From: CAZTTG01 sp964615935
Lineage (GTDB): Bacteria > Planctomycetota > UBA1135 > GCA-002686595
DNA length: 54,481 nucleotides
Direction of reading: 5' to 3'
Assembly (NCBI GenBank): GCA_964615935.1
Contig: CAZTTG010000040.1
Location: forward strand, 1 to 54,481
The notes below the pieces were generated by a model. The model saw only the letters and a list, made by a program, of their open reading frames with translations. It did not search any database and was not told where the DNA came from. A program made the translations under genes and the position numbers. This document shows, one piece after another, positions 1-8,361 of the stretch. Every line of letters begins with the position of its first letter. The stretch's first letter is position 1.

Positions 1-405
1 AACCTCAAGGGCTACTTCAACTACAACAAGGCCGCCGCCAAGGTCTTCAAGGACCAGAAGGGCGGCAAGATCGTCAACATCTCGTCCATCAACGGGCTGC
101 GCGGGAAGTTCGCCCAGGCCAACTACTCGGCCTCCAAGGGGGGCGAGATCGCCATGAGCAAGGCCCTGGCCAAGGAGCTGGGCAAGTTCAACGTGAACGT
201 GAACGTGGTGGCGCCCGGGATGGTGATGACCGAGATGGCGCGCAAGATCCCGCCGGAGTTCCTGAACGCGGCGGTGGACGAGACGGTTCTGGGCCGGATC
301 GCCAGCCCGGAGGACTGCGCCGACGTGGTGGCCTTCCTGTGCTCGGACCGGTCGCGGCACGTGACCGGCGAGGTGATCAAGGTCGACGGCGGCCAGTACA
401 TCTAG
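1..405 (+). CDS. SDR-family dehydrogenase (C-terminal part)
   Basis: The 5' end lies outside the window; 134 residues remain, ending at TAG 403-405. The fragment has the catalytic part of a short-chain dehydrogenase/reductase: Ser28-Ser29 in NISSING, the Tyr42-x3-Lys46 pair in NYSASKGG, and the usual C-terminal end (VTGEVIKVDGG). Such enzymes oxidise or reduce a 3-hydroxy/3-oxo group with NAD(P)H. It is followed 10 bases later by a thiolase, its DUF35 partner and an acyl-CoA dehydrogenase. A role as a 3-hydroxyacyl-CoA dehydrogenase in a beta-oxidation sequence (BbsC/BbsD-like) is therefore inferred. A FabG-type ketoreductase cannot be excluded because the Rossmann half is missing. Confidence 0.85.
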   Translation, partial: NLKGYFNYNKAAAKVFKDQKGGKIVNISSINGLRGKFAQANYSASKGGEIAMSKALAKELGKFNVNVNVVAPGMVMTEMARKIPPEFLNAAVDETVLGRIASPEDCADVVAFLCSDRSRHVTGEVIKVDGGQYI

Positions 406-415
406 GAGGAAGGCC

Positions 416-1570
416 ATGACCAGAGTCGGAATCGTCGGAATGGGGCACGGGGTCTTCGGTCGCCGGAGCGACGCCACCGTGCAGGAGCTGGCCTTCGAGG
501 CCTTCCGGGAGGCCGTGCAGGACGCCGGGATCGAGCGCAGCGAGGTGGACGCCTCGGTGATCGGCTCGGTGCCCGAGTACCACAAGCAGCGCTCGCTGCC
601 GGGGGTGGTGCAGGAGTACCTGGGGCTGAACCCCAAGCCCACCTGGCTCACCGAGGTGGCCTGCGCCTCCGGGAGCGCGGCCATCCGGACCGCCTGGATG
701 TCGATCAAGGCCGGGGTCCACGACGTGGTGGCGGTGCTCGGCTGCCAGAAGATGACCGAGCTCTCCACCGGCGAGATCCTGGCCCTCATGGGCCGGGTCG
801 GCGAGGTGCAGTGGGAGTCGGTCTTCGGCACCACCTTCCCGGCCTACTACGCGCTCTTCGCCCGGCGCCACATGCACGAGTTCGGCACCACCCGCGAGCA
901 GCTCCTGGAGGTGGCGGTCAAGAACCACTACTACGGCGCGCGCAACCCCAAGGCGCTGTTCCGCAAGGAGATCACCCTGGAGAAGGCGATGGCCTCCGAG
1001 GACGTGGCCACGCCCTTCCAGGTGTACGACTGCTGCGCCAACGCCGACGGCGCCGCCTGCCTGATCCTGGCTAGCGAAGAGACGGCCAGGAAGATCAGCG
1101 ACAAGCCGGTGTGGCTGGACGGGATGGCCTGCGCCACCGCCAGCATGTCGGTGCTGCGGCGGCCCGACCTGGTGGGGCTCCCCAGCGCCCGGCAGGCGGG
1201 GGCCGACGCCTACGCCATGGCCGGGATCACCGCCAAGGACGTCAAGGTGGCCGACGTGCACGACTGCTTCACCATCGCCGAGATCCTGGCCTACGAGGAC
1301 CTGGGCTTCTGCGAGCAGGGAGCCGGCGGCAGCTTCATCTCCGACCGCCAGACGTACATCGGCGGAGAGGTGGCGGTGAACGTGGACGGCGGCCTCAAGG
1401 CCAAGGGCCACCCCATCGGCGCCACCGGGGTCTCGATGACCTACGAGATCGCCAGGCAGCTCCGGGGCGAGGCGGGAGAGCGCCAGGTGCCGGACGCGGA
1501 CGTGGGGCTCACCCACAACGTGGGTGGGATCGGTCAGTACTGCTTCGTCCAGGTTCTGCGGAGGGATTGA
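416..1570 (+). CDS. Thiolase-family acyltransferase (BbsB-like, DUF35-partnered)
   Basis: 384 residues with a strong ribosome-binding site (AGGAGGA) before ATG. Thiolase landmarks are the acyl-accepting Cys83 in EVACASGSAA, His282 in HDCF and His332 in KGHPIGATG. The C-terminal site reads His367-Asn-Val-Gly-Gly, where classical thiolases carry a Cys-x-Gly. This replacement is typical of SCP2-type thiolases that need a DUF35 subunit, and a DUF35 gene follows 3 bases downstream. It is expected to cleave a 3-oxoacyl-CoA with CoA. In the benzylsuccinate pathway, BbsAB (DUF35 plus thiolase) releases succinyl-CoA and benzoyl-CoA. The adjacent benzoyl-CoA reductase operon makes that substrate attractive, but it is inferred from context only. 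Confidence 0.88.
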   Translation: MTRVGIVGMGHGVFGRRSDATVQELAFEAFREAVQDAGIERSEVDASVIGSVPEYHKQRSLPGVVQEYLGLNPKPTWLTEVACASGSAAIRTAWMSIKAGVHDVVAVLGCQKMTELSTGEILALMGRVGEVQWESVFGTTFPAYYALFARRHMHEFGTTREQLLEVAVKNHYYGARNPKALFRKEITLEKAMASEDVATPFQVYDCCANADGAACLILASEETARKISDKPVWLDGMACATASMSVLRRPDLVGLPSARQAGADAYAMAGITAKDVKVADVHDCFTIAEILAYEDLGFCEQGAGGSFISDRQTYIGGEVAVNVDGGLKAKGHPIGATGVSMTYEIARQLRGEAGERQVPDADVGLTHNVGGIGQYCFVQVLRRD

Positions 1571-1573
1571 GCG

Positions 1574-2026
1574 ATGTTCAAGTGGTTCGGCAAGGTCAAC
1601 TTTTCGCCCTACACCAAGGTCACCGACTTCGCTCAGCACCTGAAGGACGGGCGCCTGATGGGGACCCGCTGCAAGGCCTGCGGCGCGACCTCCTTCCCCC
1701 CGCGCGCGGACTGCGTCGAGTGCATGAGCGGGGACTTCGAGTTCTTCGAGCTCACCGGCAAGGCCACCCTGCACACCTTCACCACCATCGTCGCTCCGCC
1801 GACGGGCTTCGACGACGTGGTCCCCTACACCGTGGGCGTGGTCGACCTCGAGGGCGGCGGCCGTCTGCTGGCCTGGATCGGCGACACGATCCAGGAGGAC
1901 CAGGTCGAGGTGGGCATGGAGTGCCAGGTGGTCCCCCAGATCTTCGAGGAGCTGGAGGACATCCGGGTCTACTACAGCCTGGAGGCGCCCGGGACCACCT
2001 GGGCGAAGACCGACTCCGCCATGTGA
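1574..2026 (+). CDS. DUF35 / OB-fold zinc-ribbon partner of thiolase (BbsA-like)
   Basis: 150 residues. The N-terminal half carries a rubredoxin-like zinc ribbon, Cys33-x2-Cys36 and Cys47-x2-Cys50 (TRCKACG and DCVECM). An OB-fold strand-rich half follows (TFTTIVAPP, YTVGVVDLEGGGRLLAWI). DUF35 proteins form stable complexes with SCP2-type thiolases and are usually encoded beside them, as here. BbsA of the toluene/benzylsuccinate pathway belongs to this family. Start ATG 1574 lies 3 bases after the thiolase stop, so the two products are probably made in equal amounts. The protein is unlikely to be an enzyme by itself. Confidence 0.85.
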   Translation: MFKWFGKVNFSPYTKVTDFAQHLKDGRLMGTRCKACGATSFPPRADCVECMSGDFEFFELTGKATLHTFTTIVAPPTGFDDVVPYTVGVVDLEGGGRLLAWIGDTIQEDQVEVGMECQVVPQIFEELEDIRVYYSLEAPGTTWAKTDSAM

Positions 2027-2051
2027 GCGGCCCCCGGGCGGGAGGAACGCC

Positions 2052-3203
2052 ATGGACTTCAAGTTCAGCGAAGACCACGAGATGCTCCGGAGCGTGGCCC
2101 GCGAGTTCGCCGACAAGGAGCTCCGGCCCATCGCCGCCGAGGTGGACGAGAAGGCCGACGTGCCGCGGCACATCGTCCAGCAGATGGCCGAGCTGGGCTT
2201 CATGGGCTGCCTCTTCCCGGAGGAGTACGGCGGCTCGGACGTGGGGGAGGTGGGCTACGCCATCGTGCTGGAGGAGCTCACCCGCGCCTGCGCCTCGACC
2301 TCGGTCCTGCTCGGCGGGCACGTCTCCATCGGCACCATGGCCATCTTCCTGGCGGGCACCGAGGAGCAGAAGCGCAAGTTCCTGCCCTCGATGACCTCGG
2401 GCGAGAGGATGGCTGCCTTCGCCCTGACCGAGCCCGAGGCCGGCTCGGACGCCGGCGCCATGCGCGCCACCGCGGTGGAGGACGGGGATGAGTGGGTGCT
2501 GAACGGCCAGAAGACTTTCATCACCAACGGCGGCGTGGCGGACGTCTACAGCGTCTTCGCCCGCACCGATCCGGGCACCGGCACGCGGGGCATCTCCACC
2601 TTCATCGTGGATAAGGAGATGCCCGGCTTCCGCGCCGGCCCGCCCGAGAAGAAGATGGGCATCCGGGGCTCGCACACCTCGGATCTGTTCTTCGACGACC
2701 TGCGCGTGCCCAAGAACCACATGCTGGGCAAGCGCGGCGAGGGCTTCCGGGTGGCCATGAAGACCCTCGACGTGGGCCGCCTCTCCATCGGGGCCCAGTG
2801 CCTGGGCCTGGCGCGCGAGGCGCTGGACCTCTCCATCCTGCACGCCACCCAGCGGGAGCAGTTCGGCGGCCCGATCGGCCGCCTGCAGGCCATCCAGTTC
2901 ATGCTGGCCGAGATGGCGGCGGACGTCTTCACCATGGAGAGCACGACCTATCGGGCGGCCTGGATGTGCGACGCGGGGCTGCCCATCGCGCGCGAGTCGG
3001 CGATGGTCAAGTTCCTGTGCTCGGAGGCGCTGGGCCGGGTGGTGGACAAGGCCGTGCAGGTGCACGGCGGCATGGGCTACATGTCCGAGTACCCCGTCGA
3101 GCGCCTCTACCGCGACGCGCGCATCACGCGCATCTTCGAGGGCACCAACGAGATCCAGCGTCTGGTCATCGCCCGGCACCTGCTCAAGGCCAAGAGGTAC
3201 TGA
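2052..3203 (+). CDS. Acyl-CoA dehydrogenase
   Basis: 383 residues, the normal length for a short-chain or BbsG-type acyl-CoA dehydrogenase. It shows FAD-contact motifs (FALTEPEAGSDAG near residue 120, FITNGG), the C-terminal QVHGGMGY and YRDARITRIFEGTNEIQ, with Glu363 as the likely catalytic base. It would introduce an alpha-beta double bond into an acyl-CoA and pass electrons to ETF; no etf genes are in the window. RBS GGGAGG precedes ATG 2052. It sits directly after the thiolase/DUF35 pair. By analogy with bbs operons the substrate could be benzylsuccinyl-CoA, but glutaryl-, pimeloyl- or butyryl-CoA-type substrates are equally allowed by the sequence. Confidence 0.9.
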   Translation: MDFKFSEDHEMLRSVAREFADKELRPIAAEVDEKADVPRHIVQQMAELGFMGCLFPEEYGGSDVGEVGYAIVLEELTRACASTSVLLGGHVSIGTMAIFLAGTEEQKRKFLPSMTSGERMAAFALTEPEAGSDAGAMRATAVEDGDEWVLNGQKTFITNGGVADVYSVFARTDPGTGTRGISTFIVDKEMPGFRAGPPEKKMGIRGSHTSDLFFDDLRVPKNHMLGKRGEGFRVAMKTLDVGRLSIGAQCLGLAREALDLSILHATQREQFGGPIGRLQAIQFMLAEMAADVFTMESTTYRAAWMCDAGLPIARESAMVKFLCSEALGRVVDKAVQVHGGMGYMSEYPVERLYRDARITRIFEGTNEIQRLVIARHLLKAKRY

Positions 3204-3802
3204 TGAGAAGGAGCGGCCTCTTCCGCCCGTTGTGCCTGCTCCTCCTGGCCTCGGCCTGGGGGATGGGGGAGCTGATCGGAGGCGAGACGGTCGTGCTCAC
3301 GGCCTGGGCGCTCTTGATGCTCGCCGCGGCCCGGGTCCTGGTGAACCGACCCGGCTCCTCGACCGTCCTGGCCGCGATCGCCGTGCTCTTCAAGTCGGTC
3401 CACACCGCGCCCTTCTTCTGCCACCTGGCGGGCATCGCCCTGCTGGGGGTCGCCTTCGACCTCGCGGCCAGCCTCCTGTGGCGCGGCGATCGCCGGCCGA
3501 CCCTGCTGCGCGCGGCCCTGGCCGGGGTGGTCAGCGGCCCTCTGAGCTGCCTGCTCTTCGCCTCCTCGATGATCTGGGTCTTCGAACAGCGTCACTGGGC
3601 CGGCGGCGGGCTCGAGCGCCTGGGCGAGCACCTGCTGGGCTCCGGCAGCCGCGGGGCGCTGGCCGGCCTGATCGTGGTGCCCCTCGGGCTGTGGCTCGGG
3701 CGGGCGGTGGCGCGGCAGGCGGAGGGCCAGCCGCGAGCGGCCCTGGGCGCGGCCGCGGCCGCCAGCCTGGCGCTCTGGGCGCTGGGCCCCGTCATCGGCT
3801 GA
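3203..3802 (+). CDS. Uncharacterised polytopic membrane protein
   Basis: 199 residues. ATG 3203 overlaps the acyl-CoA dehydrogenase stop in TGATG, so translation is probably coupled. About five hydrophobic segments are visible: residues ~8-28, ~32-46, ~53-88, ~105-125 and ~150-195. The loops are short and Arg-rich (LWRGDRRPTLLR). A notable polar stretch, FKSVHTAPFFCHLAG, around residues 66-80 could bind a ligand or metal. I do not recognise the family; an ECF-type substrate-binding component is possible but unsupported by a motif. Its place at the end of the beta-oxidation operon suggests a transport or membrane-anchoring role for the same pathway, which is inference. Confidence 0.7.
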   Translation: MRRSGLFRPLCLLLLASAWGMGELIGGETVVLTAWALLMLAAARVLVNRPGSSTVLAAIAVLFKSVHTAPFFCHLAGIALLGVAFDLAASLLWRGDRRPTLLRAALAGVVSGPLSCLLFASSMIWVFEQRHWAGGGLERLGEHLLGSGSRGALAGLIVVPLGLWLGRAVARQAEGQPRAALGAAAAASLALWALGPVIG

Positions 3803-3828
3803 GGGGGGCGAGCCGGCCGGGAACGGCG

Positions 3829-3844
3829 CCCGGGCCGGCCCGGG
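3829..3844. terminator. GC-only palindrome after the beta-oxidation operon
   Basis: The perfect 16-base palindrome CCCGGGCCGGCCCGGG lies 27 bases after the stop of the membrane-protein gene. It could fold and end transcription of the upstream operon, but no T-run follows, so a terminator role is only tentative. Confidence 0.3.
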
Positions 3845-3935
3845 TGCGCCGGCGCCAAATCGGCCTTGGCGACCCTTTCAGGCCGGTTTCCCATCCCTCG
3901 ACCCCCCTCACCAGCGCCCCCCGGATTAACGGACC

Positions 3936-3983
3936 TTGACATCCTCTTTCCGCCGATATAGCGTCCGAACGGACGTTCGAACG
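3936..3983 (+). promoter_or_regulatory. Promoter and TetR-type operator ahead of the tetR-bam operon
   Basis: A consensus -35 box TTGACA is at 3936-3941. A likely -10 box TATAGC is at 3957-3962, with a short 15-base spacer. Directly downstream are two overlapping palindromes: CGAACG-GA-CGTTCG (3966-3979) and CGTTCGAACG (3974-3983). They lie between the -10 box and the SD (GGAGG) of the TetR gene, the usual position for an autorepressor site. Binding there would shut off the TetR gene and the bam genes coupled to it. Confidence 0.6.
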
Positions 3984-3990
3984 GAGGCGA

Positions 3991-4629
3991 ATGTCAACCG
4001 CCGAAACCACCCGCAAGCGGACCCCCGCGTTCGACAGCAAGCGGCTCCAGGTCCTGGCCGCCGCGGCGCGAATCTTCTCCGAAGTGGGCTATGACAAGGC
4101 CTCGATGAGGCGCATCGCCGCCGAGGCCCAGGTCAGCCTGGCCGGGATCTACCACTACGTGGCGGGCAAGGAGGAGCTCCTCCACTCGATCCAGAGCCAC
4201 ACCTTCGACTCCCTGCTCCGCGGCCTGCGCAGCCACCTGGCGGGGATCGGCGAGCCGCGGCAGCGCCTGGCCGCGGCCGTGCGCAACCACGTCCGTCACT
4301 TCGGCGAGAACATGCACGAGCTCAAGGTCTGCGCCCGCGAGCTGGAGACCCTCGAGGACCAGGCCTACGACGAGGTCCACCAGCGCCGCCGCGCCTACTT
4401 CGAGGCCGTCCACGCGCTGGTCCAGGAGCTCCAGCCGCGAGGCGGCGCGGCCCCCGGCTCCTGGCTCGCCACCGCCAACCTGTTCGGCATGCTCAACTGG
4501 TTCTACCAGTGGTACGACCCCGAGCGCAGTCGGGTGAGCCTCGACGATCTCGCCGAGCAGCAGACCGCTCTCTTTCTCGACGGCTACGTCGCTTCCACCT
4601 CGAACGATGACGACAGGGGAGATGCATGA
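3991..4629 (+). CDS. TetR/AcrR-family transcriptional regulator
   Basis: 212 residues. The N-terminal helix-turn-helix is typical (IFSEVGYDKASMRRIAAEAQVSLAGIYHYVAGKEELL, about residues 28-65). The C-terminal ligand domain ends with LNWFYQWYDPERSRVSLDDLAEQ, a pattern seen in TetR proteins that sense acyl-CoA thioesters (FadR/KstR2 type). Its stop TGA overlaps the bamB start in ATGA, so regulator and reductase are translated from one mRNA. The likely operator lies immediately upstream. I infer repression relieved by an aromatic or alicyclic CoA ester such as benzoyl-CoA; no ligand can be read from sequence. Confidence 0.9.
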   Translation: MSTAETTRKRTPAFDSKRLQVLAAAARIFSEVGYDKASMRRIAAEAQVSLAGIYHYVAGKEELLHSIQSHTFDSLLRGLRSHLAGIGEPRQRLAAAVRNHVRHFGENMHELKVCARELETLEDQAYDEVHQRRRAYFEAVHALVQELQPRGGAAPGSWLATANLFGMLNWFYQWYDPERSRVSLDDLAEQQTALFLDGYVASTSNDDDRGDA

Positions 4630-6635
4630 GGTACGCAGAGACCGGCTTCAACCTGGAGGTCGACCTGAGCCGGGGGAACATCGAGAGGGTGGCGACCGAC
4701 CCGCGGCTGACCGAGCTCCACCTGGGGGGCCTGGGCACCAACGCCCGCCTGTTCTGGGATCGGGTCCCTCCGGAGGTCGAGCCCTTCGACGAGGAGAACC
4801 TGCTGATCTTCGGCACCGGGCTCCTGGTGGGCACGCCCGCGCCCGGCTGCAACCGCACCATCGTCTCCTGCATCTCCCCCCAGACCCGCTACTTCGCCTT
4901 CTCGATGATGGGCGGCTTCTGGGGACCCGAGCTGAAGCACGCCGGATACGACAAGCTGGTCATCCGCGGGCGCTCTCCCGAACCGGTCTACCTGTGGATC
5001 AAGGACGACCGGGTGGAGATCCGCGACGCCTCCCACCTGATGGGCCTGGGCTCGCTGGAGACCGCCGAGCTCATCCGCCAGGAGCTGGAGGACCCCCACG
5101 CGCAGGTCTCCTCCATCGGCCTGGCGGGCGAGAACCGGGTCTGGTTCGCCTCCATCGAGCAGGGCCGCTCCAGCGCCAGCCGGCTCGGCGTGGGCGCCGT
5201 CATGGGGGACAAGAACCTGAAGGCCATCGCCGTCCGCGGCTCGAAGGACATCCACATCGCCCGGCCGGCAGCGTTCCTGGAGATGTGCAACGAGGCCCTC
5301 CAGTACATCAAGGCCCGGGACAAGAATCCCATCCCCGGGGTCATGCCCATCCTGGCCGGGCTCGGATCGCCGCAGGAGATGGCCGTCGACGACGAGAAGT
5401 GGCACACCGAGAACTTCGCCTGGGGGAACGCCCGCGTGCGCCGGAAGGGCTTCTGGACCGAGGAGGTCGCCACGCAGTGGACCGGCACCATGGAGACCAT
5501 GCGGACGCGGCTCCTCTCCTGTCACAACTGCCCCATGAAGTGCGGCGCGGCCATCTCCGTGGACACGCGGATGTGCTCGTACATGATGAAGTGCTTCTCC
5601 AAGCTCACCTACACGATGGGCGCCTTCTCCGACCTGGACTTCGGTCTGAGGATCGCCCAGAAGGCCACCGAGCACGGAGTGGACGCCTTCTCCGCCCCGC
5701 AGACCATGGCCTTCGCCCTCGAGCTGCTGGAGGCCGGCATCCTGACCGACGGCGACTTCCCCGGGATGCCCGCCGACAACGAGGGCCGCTTCCACTGGCT
5801 GCTCGACCGGATCGTCCGGCGCGAGGGCATCGGAGACGTGCTGGCCAACGGGACCTACTGGGCGGCCAAGGAGATCGGCAAGGGCGCCGAGGAGTACGCC
5901 CACAACAACATCAAGAAGACCGAGCAGCTCCCGCTCAAGCTGGGGATGCTCAACCCCATCTACTTCCTGATGTACTGCACCGGCGAGAAGGCCAACATCA
6001 CCCAGATCGAGGGGAACTACCCCCAGGCGCCCTTCCCCACCCGGGAGGAGCGCGAGGCCTTCGTCGAGGACTGGGAGCACGTCCCCGACGAGCGCTTCAA
6101 GGAGTGGTTCACGGAATGGGAGCTCCGCGGAGACAAGTCGATTCCACAGTACCCTCCCCCGGACGCCACCTGCGAGATCGTCCACTGGCAGGAGAAGATG
6201 CACTACGTCGATGACACCACCGGCATGTGCGCCGGCCTGTCGTCCTTCCCCCTCAAACCGCCCTTCCACATTCACATCCTGCCGAAGCTGATCTCCCACG
6301 GGGCCGGGCTCGATCTGGACGAGGACGGACTGAATCACGTCACCCGGAGGAACCGGAACCTGGTCAGGGCCAACAACATCCGCCGAGGCATGACGCGGAC
6401 GGACGAGAGGCCCCCGGACGACCACTGGAGGAAGAGGTTCCCCGAGCTCGAGAAGAAGCTCCTGGACGAGTACTACAAGTTCAAGGGGTGGAATCTCGAC
6501 GGGATTCCCACCCGCGAAACACTGCACGAGCTGGAGCTGGACTACGTGAGCGAGGACCTCGTGCAGAGGGGGATCCTGACCGAGGCGGAAGCCGACCAGC
6601 CCCAGGAGGCTTCGAGCGAAGGATGCACGCCGTGA
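4626..6635 (+). CDS. bamB: Class II benzoyl-CoA reductase, tungsten active-site subunit
   Basis: 669 residues, aldehyde:ferredoxin oxidoreductase (AOR) family, close to the length of known BamB. The [4Fe-4S] motif is Cys299-x2-Cys302-x3-Cys306 (LSCHNCPMKCG). Glu251 and His260 fall at the positions I recall as active-site acid/base residues in the Geobacter metallireducens BamB structure. Cys323 (MMKCFSK) is one residue from the tungsten ligand Cys322. BamB reduces benzoyl-CoA to cyclohexa-1,5-diene-1-carboxyl-CoA without ATP, using electrons bifurcated by the other subunits. The order of the next seven genes exactly matches bamCDEFGHI, which makes this call much safer than the AOR fold alone. 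A different aryl-CoA substrate, such as a hydroxylated benzoyl-CoA, remains possible. Confidence 0.9.
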   Translation: MRYAETGFNLEVDLSRGNIERVATDPRLTELHLGGLGTNARLFWDRVPPEVEPFDEENLLIFGTGLLVGTPAPGCNRTIVSCISPQTRYFAFSMMGGFWGPELKHAGYDKLVIRGRSPEPVYLWIKDDRVEIRDASHLMGLGSLETAELIRQELEDPHAQVSSIGLAGENRVWFASIEQGRSSASRLGVGAVMGDKNLKAIAVRGSKDIHIARPAAFLEMCNEALQYIKARDKNPIPGVMPILAGLGSPQEMAVDDEKWHTENFAWGNARVRRKGFWTEEVATQWTGTMETMRTRLLSCHNCPMKCGAAISVDTRMCSYMMKCFSKLTYTMGAFSDLDFGLRIAQKATEHGVDAFSAPQTMAFALELLEAGILTDGDFPGMPADNEGRFHWLLDRIVRREGIGDVLANGTYWAAKEIGKGAEEYAHNNIKKTEQLPLKLGMLNPIYFLMYCTGEKANITQIEGNYPQAPFPTREEREAFVEDWEHVPDERFKEWFTEWELRGDKSIPQYPPPDATCEIVHWQEKMHYVDDTTGMCAGLSSFPLKPPFHIHILPKLISHGAGLDLDEDGLNHVTRRNRNLVRANNIRRGMTRTDERPPDDHWRKRFPELEKKLLDEYYKFKGWNLDGIPTRETLHELELDYVSEDLVQRGILTEAEADQPQEASSEGCTP

Positions 6636-7183
6636 GCCCCGAGAAGAAGAAGCGGATCGTCAAGACGATCAAGATCGACGTCGACAAGTGCAACGGCTGT
6701 CGGGCCTGTGAGGTGATCTGCTCCGCCCTTCACGCCCAGCCGAAGTACAGCAGCAACAACCCGGCCCGATCGCGCGTGCGCGTGACTCGTGATCCCCTGG
6801 CGAACATCTACATCCCGGTGTACGCCGGCGAGTACACGGCGGCCGAGTGCGCCGGCCGCGACAAGTACACCATCGACGGCAAGGAGTACGACGAGTGCGC
6901 CTTCTGCCGGGCCTCCTGCCCGTCGCGCGACCACTTCAAGGAGCCGGACTCCGACCTGCCGCTGAAGTGCGACCTGTGCGAGTCCGATCCGGAGCTGGAG
7001 GAGCCCATGTGCGTCAAGTGGTGCCTGGCGGACGCCCTGACCTACGAGGAGCGCGAGGAGGACAGCGAGGAAGCCGCTGCCCCGGAGGACGTGGACCTGG
7101 GTCTGGAGGCCCTGGCCAACAAGCACGGCTGGGACAAGGTCAGCGACGCCCTGGGGCGGCTGTCGAAGGGAGGCCGGGGGTGA
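6623..7183 (+). CDS. bamC: Benzoyl-CoA reductase iron-sulfur subunit BamC
   Basis: 186 residues from ATG 6623, overlapping the end of bamB by 13 bases. GTG 6632, which overlaps the bamB stop as GTGA, is a nine-base-later alternative start. The protein resembles the four-cluster ferredoxin subunits of the HycB/DmsB type. Cysteine groups are CNGCRACEVIC (start), CAFCRASCP (middle), LKCDLC and CVKWC, enough for several [4Fe-4S] clusters. In the Bam complex BamC is thought to wire BamB to the HdrA-like BamE. The C-terminal 40 residues are acidic and lack cysteines. Confidence 0.88.
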   Translation: MHAVSPEKKKRIVKTIKIDVDKCNGCRACEVICSALHAQPKYSSNNPARSRVRVTRDPLANIYIPVYAGEYTAAECAGRDKYTIDGKEYDECAFCRASCPSRDHFKEPDSDLPLKCDLCESDPELEEPMCVKWCLADALTYEEREEDSEEAAAPEDVDLGLEALANKHGWDKVSDALGRLSKGGRG

Positions 7184-8361
7184 GCACCGTGGAGACCGTC
7201 ACCCCCTTCGCCGAGATCGTCGACGAGATCAAGGAGGCCGGCGGCGAGGCCTACAAGTACTGCTATCAGTGCGGCAAGTGCGACGTCGTCTGCCCCTGGA
7301 ACCGCGTGCGGGACTTCAGCATCCGCAAGATCGTCTGGCAGGCCAACCTGGGCCTGCCCGACATCGAGCTGGAGGACATCTGGCGCTGCACCACCTGCGG
7401 CTCCTGCCCCTCCCACTGCCCCCGGGGGGTGGAGCAGATCGAGGTGGGGGTGGCCATCCGCCGCCTGGCCACGGGCTACGGGGTGTTCCCCGGCTCGGTG
7501 AAGCCCGTGCGCACCGTGGGCGGGAGCCTCTCGACCGACGGCAACCCCCTCAGCGAGCCGCGGGCCGGTCGCGACGCCTGGGCCAAGGGCCTGTCGGTGA
7601 AGCCCTTCGCCGAGGGCATGGAGATCCTGTACTTCGTCGGCTGCTACTACAGCTACGACCCGAGGCTGCAGAAGGTGGCCGTCGCCACGGCGAAGATCCT
7701 CCAGAGGGCCGGCGTGGACTTCGGGATCCTGGGCAGCCAGGAGAGCTGCTGCGGCGAGAGCATCCGCAAGACCGGGCAGGAGGAGATCTTCAAGACCCTG
7801 GCCCGCGAGAACATCAAGGCCTTCATCGACAGGGGCGTGAAGCGGATCCTGGTCTCCTCTCCCCACTGCTACCACACCCTCAAGAACGAGTACCCCGAGC
7901 TCATGGTGAGCTTCGAGGTGGTCCACATCTCCCAGTACCTGGCGGAGCTGATCGAGGCCGGCCGGCTCGAGATCTCCGGGGCGCTCGAGAAGAAGGTGAC
8001 CTTCCACGACCCCTGCTACCTGGGGCGCCACAACGGGATCTACGATCCGCCGCGGGAGATCCTGAACCGGCTGCCCGGCCTGGAGCTGGTCGAGATGCCC
8101 GACTCCCGCGAAGGCAGCCTCTGCTGCGGCGGGGGAGGCGGGCGGATCTGGATGGAGACGCCCAAGGAGGACCGCTTCTCCGACCTGCGGGTGGCCCAGG
8201 CGAAGGAGGTCGGCGCCGAGGTGCTGGCCACCGCCTGTCCCTACTGCATCAGCAACTTCGAGGAGAGCAGCCTGGCCCTGGGCGAGGAGGAGGCCCTGGA
8301 GGTCAGGGACCTCACCGAGCTCGTCCAGGAAGCCCTGGAGGGAGGCGAGCAGAGCTCATGA
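7180..8361 (+). CDS. bamD: HdrBC-like iron-sulfur subunit BamD
   Basis: 393 residues. The GTG start at 7180 overlaps the bamC stop (GTGA) and has GGGAGG six bases upstream. The first ~100 residues hold two HdrC-type [4Fe-4S] motifs, CYQCGKCDVVCPW and CTTCGSCPSHCPRG. The rest is an HdrB-like CCG region: GCYYSYDP then SCCGES, and CYLGRHN then LCCGGGGG, closing with CPYC. CCG domains hold the non-cubane clusters of heterodisulfide reductases. In the Bam complex this subunit is one of the electron carriers and has no known disulfide substrate. Its end overlaps bamE in ATGA. Confidence 0.88.
   Translation: MSTVETVTPFAEIVDEIKEAGGEAYKYCYQCGKCDVVCPWNRVRDFSIRKIVWQANLGLPDIELEDIWRCTTCGSCPSHCPRGVEQIEVGVAIRRLATGYGVFPGSVKPVRTVGGSLSTDGNPLSEPRAGRDAWAKGLSVKPFAEGMEILYFVGCYYSYDPRLQKVAVATAKILQRAGVDFGILGSQESCCGESIRKTGQEEIFKTLARENIKAFIDRGVKRILVSSPHCYHTLKNEYPELMVSFEVVHISQYLAELIEAGRLEISGALEKKVTFHDPCYLGRHNGIYDPPREILNRLPGLELVEMPDSREGSLCCGGGGGRIWMETPKEDRFSDLRVAQAKEVGAEVLATACPYCISNFEESSLALGEEEALEVRDLTELVQEALEGGEQSS

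Noticed and set aside
4626..6635. Plain aldehyde:ferredoxin oxidoreductase
   Set aside because: The seven following subunit genes and the BamB-position residues fit benzoyl-CoA reductase; ordinary AOR is not encoded with Hdr- and Nuo-like subunits in this order.
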